Below are positions 62,468 through 64,000 of a stretch of 64,000 bases of DNA, piece by piece. The stretch is from SCRD01 sp046705285. GTDB taxonomy: Bacteria; Acidobacteriota; Terriglobia; UBA7540. The DNA is taken from positions 1 through 64,000 of the forward strand of contig JBJKQK010000052.1 of the NCBI GenBank assembly GCA_046705285.1. The letters are read 5' to 3'. Below the pieces are notes generated by a model. That model saw only the letters and a list, made by a program, of their open reading frames with translations. It was not told the DNA's origin and ran no database searches. The translations under genes and the position numbers were made by a program. Within the stretch, counting starts at the first letter, position 1; each line of letters begins with the position of its first letter.

Positions 62468-63952
62468 GTGGCTTACAACGATCTTCGAGAATTCATCACC
62501 CGGTTGGAGCGAGAAAAAGAGCTGAAGCGTATCGATGTCGGGGTTGACGTCGATCTCGAAATGACCGAGATTACCGACCGCGTAGCCAAGGCAGGCGGCC
62601 CCGCATTGCTTTTTCAGAAGCCGCGTTCGGCAAAGGATGGCAAAGACTATTCTGTGCCACTCTTGATCAACACGCTTGGGACGAAAAAGAGGGTCGAACT
62701 GGCGCTGGGTGTATCTTCCCTTGATGATGTTGCGAAGCGAATTGAAGGCCTGCTGGCGATGAAACCACCCGAGGGTTTGCTGGACAAAGTGAGAATGTTG
62801 CCGAAGGTGGCTGAGCTTGGCTCCTTCTTCCCTAAGACTGTGAAGAACAGCCCTGTTAAAGAGATCATCCAACGGGAAGATCCTTCCCTTGCCGAGTTCC
62901 CAATCATGAAATGCTGGCCACAGGATGGTGGACGCTTTATCACCTGGCCAATGGTTGTGACGCGCAGCCCCAGGAACGGCCGGCGTAACGTCGGCTGCTA
63001 CCGGATGCAGGTCTACGACGAGCGGACGACCGGCATGCACTGGCAGGTTCACAAGGGCGGAGCCGAACATTTCCGCTGGCTTGACCGGCAGGGCAAAGGA
63101 CGTCGGTTGGATGTCGCTGTGGCGATCGGGGCTGATCCTGTAACGATGCTCTCGGGAATATTGCCGTTGCCGGAGGACCTGGACGAATTCCTGTTTGCGG
63201 GTTTCCTTCGCCAGAATCCGGTGGAGTTGGTGCATTGCGAAACTGTGGACCTGGAGGTTCCCGCAAACGCCGAAATCGTGCTGGAAGGTTATGTCGACCT
63301 CGACGATATTCGGGTGGAAGGACCTTTTGGCGATCATACCGGTTTCTATTCGCTTCAAGACAACTTTCCGGCGTTGCACATCACTTGCGTCACGCGCCGC
63401 AAGAATCCCATTTATGTTTCGACGATTGTAGGTCCTCCGCCGATGGAGGATTACTGGATGGGGTTTGCCGTCGAACGCCTTTTCCTGCCGCTGATGCGGC
63501 AGCAGATGCCGGAAGTCGTCGATATGCACATGCCGGCAGAAGGGGTGTTCCACAACCTGATCATCGTTTCAATCCGCAAGAGTTATCCTGGCCACGCGCG
63601 CAAGGTGATGAATGCAATCTGGGGATTGCCCGGAGCCATGTTCTCCAAATGCATTGTGGTTGTCGATGACGATGTTGACGTCCACAATGTTCGGGAAGTG
63701 GCGTGGAAAGCCTTGAACCATATCGATCCGGAACGTGACATCCAGTTTGTGCTGGGGCCGGTGGATCAGCTTGAACACGCTTCGCGGTTACCAAATTTCG
63801 GGTCGAAGATGGGTATCGATGCTACTCGAAAATGGGCGAGCGAGGGTTTTGCCCGGCCCTGGCCTGACGAGATCGTCATGGATGATGAAACCAGAAAGCG
63901 GGTCGACGTCATCTGGAAAAGTCTGGGGTTGGAAACTCCAACTCGGGATTAG
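62468..63952 (+). CDS. UbiD-family decarboxylase
   Basis: A 494-residue UbiD-type (prFMN-dependent) decarboxylase. The family-specific motifs are VHCETVDLEVPANAEIVLEG and EGPFGDHTGFYS, containing the conserved glutamates, and IVGPPPMEDYWMG. UbiD decarboxylates 4-hydroxybenzoate-type substrates in ubiquinone synthesis; many homologues act in menaquinone (futalosine) or aromatic metabolism, which cannot be separated here. The partner prenyltransferase ubiX is not in the window. The GTG at 62468 is chosen because the family starts there (AYNDLREFI), with AGGGA upstream. Confidence 0.92.
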   Translation: MAYNDLREFITRLEREKELKRIDVGVDVDLEMTEITDRVAKAGGPALLFQKPRSAKDGKDYSVPLLINTLGTKKRVELALGVSSLDDVAKRIEGLLAMKPPEGLLDKVRMLPKVAELGSFFPKTVKNSPVKEIIQREDPSLAEFPIMKCWPQDGGRFITWPMVVTRSPRNGRRNVGCYRMQVYDERTTGMHWQVHKGGAEHFRWLDRQGKGRRLDVAVAIGADPVTMLSGILPLPEDLDEFLFAGFLRQNPVELVHCETVDLEVPANAEIVLEGYVDLDDIRVEGPFGDHTGFYSLQDNFPALHITCVTRRKNPIYVSTIVGPPPMEDYWMGFAVERLFLPLMRQQMPEVVDMHMPAEGVFHNLIIVSIRKSYPGHARKVMNAIWGLPGAMFSKCIVVVDDDVDVHNVREVAWKALNHIDPERDIQFVLGPVDQLEHASRLPNFGSKMGIDATRKWASEGFARPWPDEIVMDDETRKRVDVIWKSLGLETPTRD

Positions 63953-64000
63953 AACTATCAGCGAGACAATTCCGAATATCTGCTCGTTTCACATCAAGCA

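Overview
This 64 kb window looks like a chromosomal segment of a Gram-negative member of the Acidobacteriota. No rRNA or long-range marker is present, so this rests on gene content: a large Oar-like TonB-dependent receptor with an N-terminal carboxypeptidase-regulatory domain, a secreted VWFA-related protein of the type abundant in Acidobacteriota, NtrY/NtrX and PilS/PilR sigma-54 regulatory pairs, and moderately GC-rich coding sequence. I see no prophage, insertion sequence, CRISPR array or rRNA operon. One tRNA gene (tRNA-Ala, anticodon CGC) is present.

Layout. 1-3.1 kb: two tandem secreted type-B carboxylesterases, the second running off the left edge. 3.3-8.5 kb: a stand-alone Mrr-N-like winged-helix protein, a TolC-like outer membrane protein, a 1.2 kb gene-poor stretch, truA and a strong inverted repeat. 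8.5-12.2 kb: a MoaD/ThiS-like protein with an Asp-box (BNR) repeat protein, a small coiled-coil protein, and an HxlR regulator with VOC and YCII-like small enzymes. 12.5-17.9 kb: phoH-ybeY-corC/hlyC-era, then an APC permease. 18-22.5 kb (minus strand): HhH-GPD glycosylase, NtrY-like kinase, NtrX-like regulator. 22.8-30.7 kb: a type IV pilus block (PilB-like ATPase, PilS, PilR, a TMTC-like membrane/TPR protein, pilin) with a candidate sigma-54 promoter in front of the pilin and a clear terminator behind it. 31-35 kb: LolA-like carrier, Cof-type HAD phosphatase, tRNA-Ala, S41 protease. 35-41 kb: Tat-exported DUF362 protein, SDR epimerase, MGDG-synthase-like glycosyltransferase, LpxH-like phosphoesterase, CtaA heme A synthase. 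41.6-48.5 kb: a mixed block with an RsuA-like pseudouridine synthase, an A-rich CGAACC tandem repeat, a DoxX-like protein, small secreted proteins, and an oxidative-stress pair. 48.7-64 kb: ClC channel, MarR regulator, DksA-like protein, ComF, HNH nuclease, DUF72, DUF2779 nuclease, the TonB receptor, MutY, VWFA protein and a UbiD-family decarboxylase.

The most notable region is 44.66-45.56 kb. A peroxiredoxin gene (45081-45563) is interrupted only by an in-frame TGA that falls exactly where the peroxidatic cysteine codon should be (DFTPV-TGA-QHEL). The frame continues intact to a normal peroxiredoxin C-terminus, and a 9-bp perfect stem with an inner stem-loop begins 11 nt downstream of the TGA, at the right distance for a bacterial SECIS element. 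The simplest reading is a selenocysteine-containing peroxiredoxin. Directly upstream lies a Dps-like ferritin (DPSL) gene that appears to have lost about 90 central residues in frame, leaving the N-terminal helix region joined to the family's C-terminal signature. Other departures from family norms are a PilB-like ATPase with substitutions in its Walker B/Asp-box and His-box motifs, and a HhH-GPD glycosylase lacking the fourth Fe-S cysteine.
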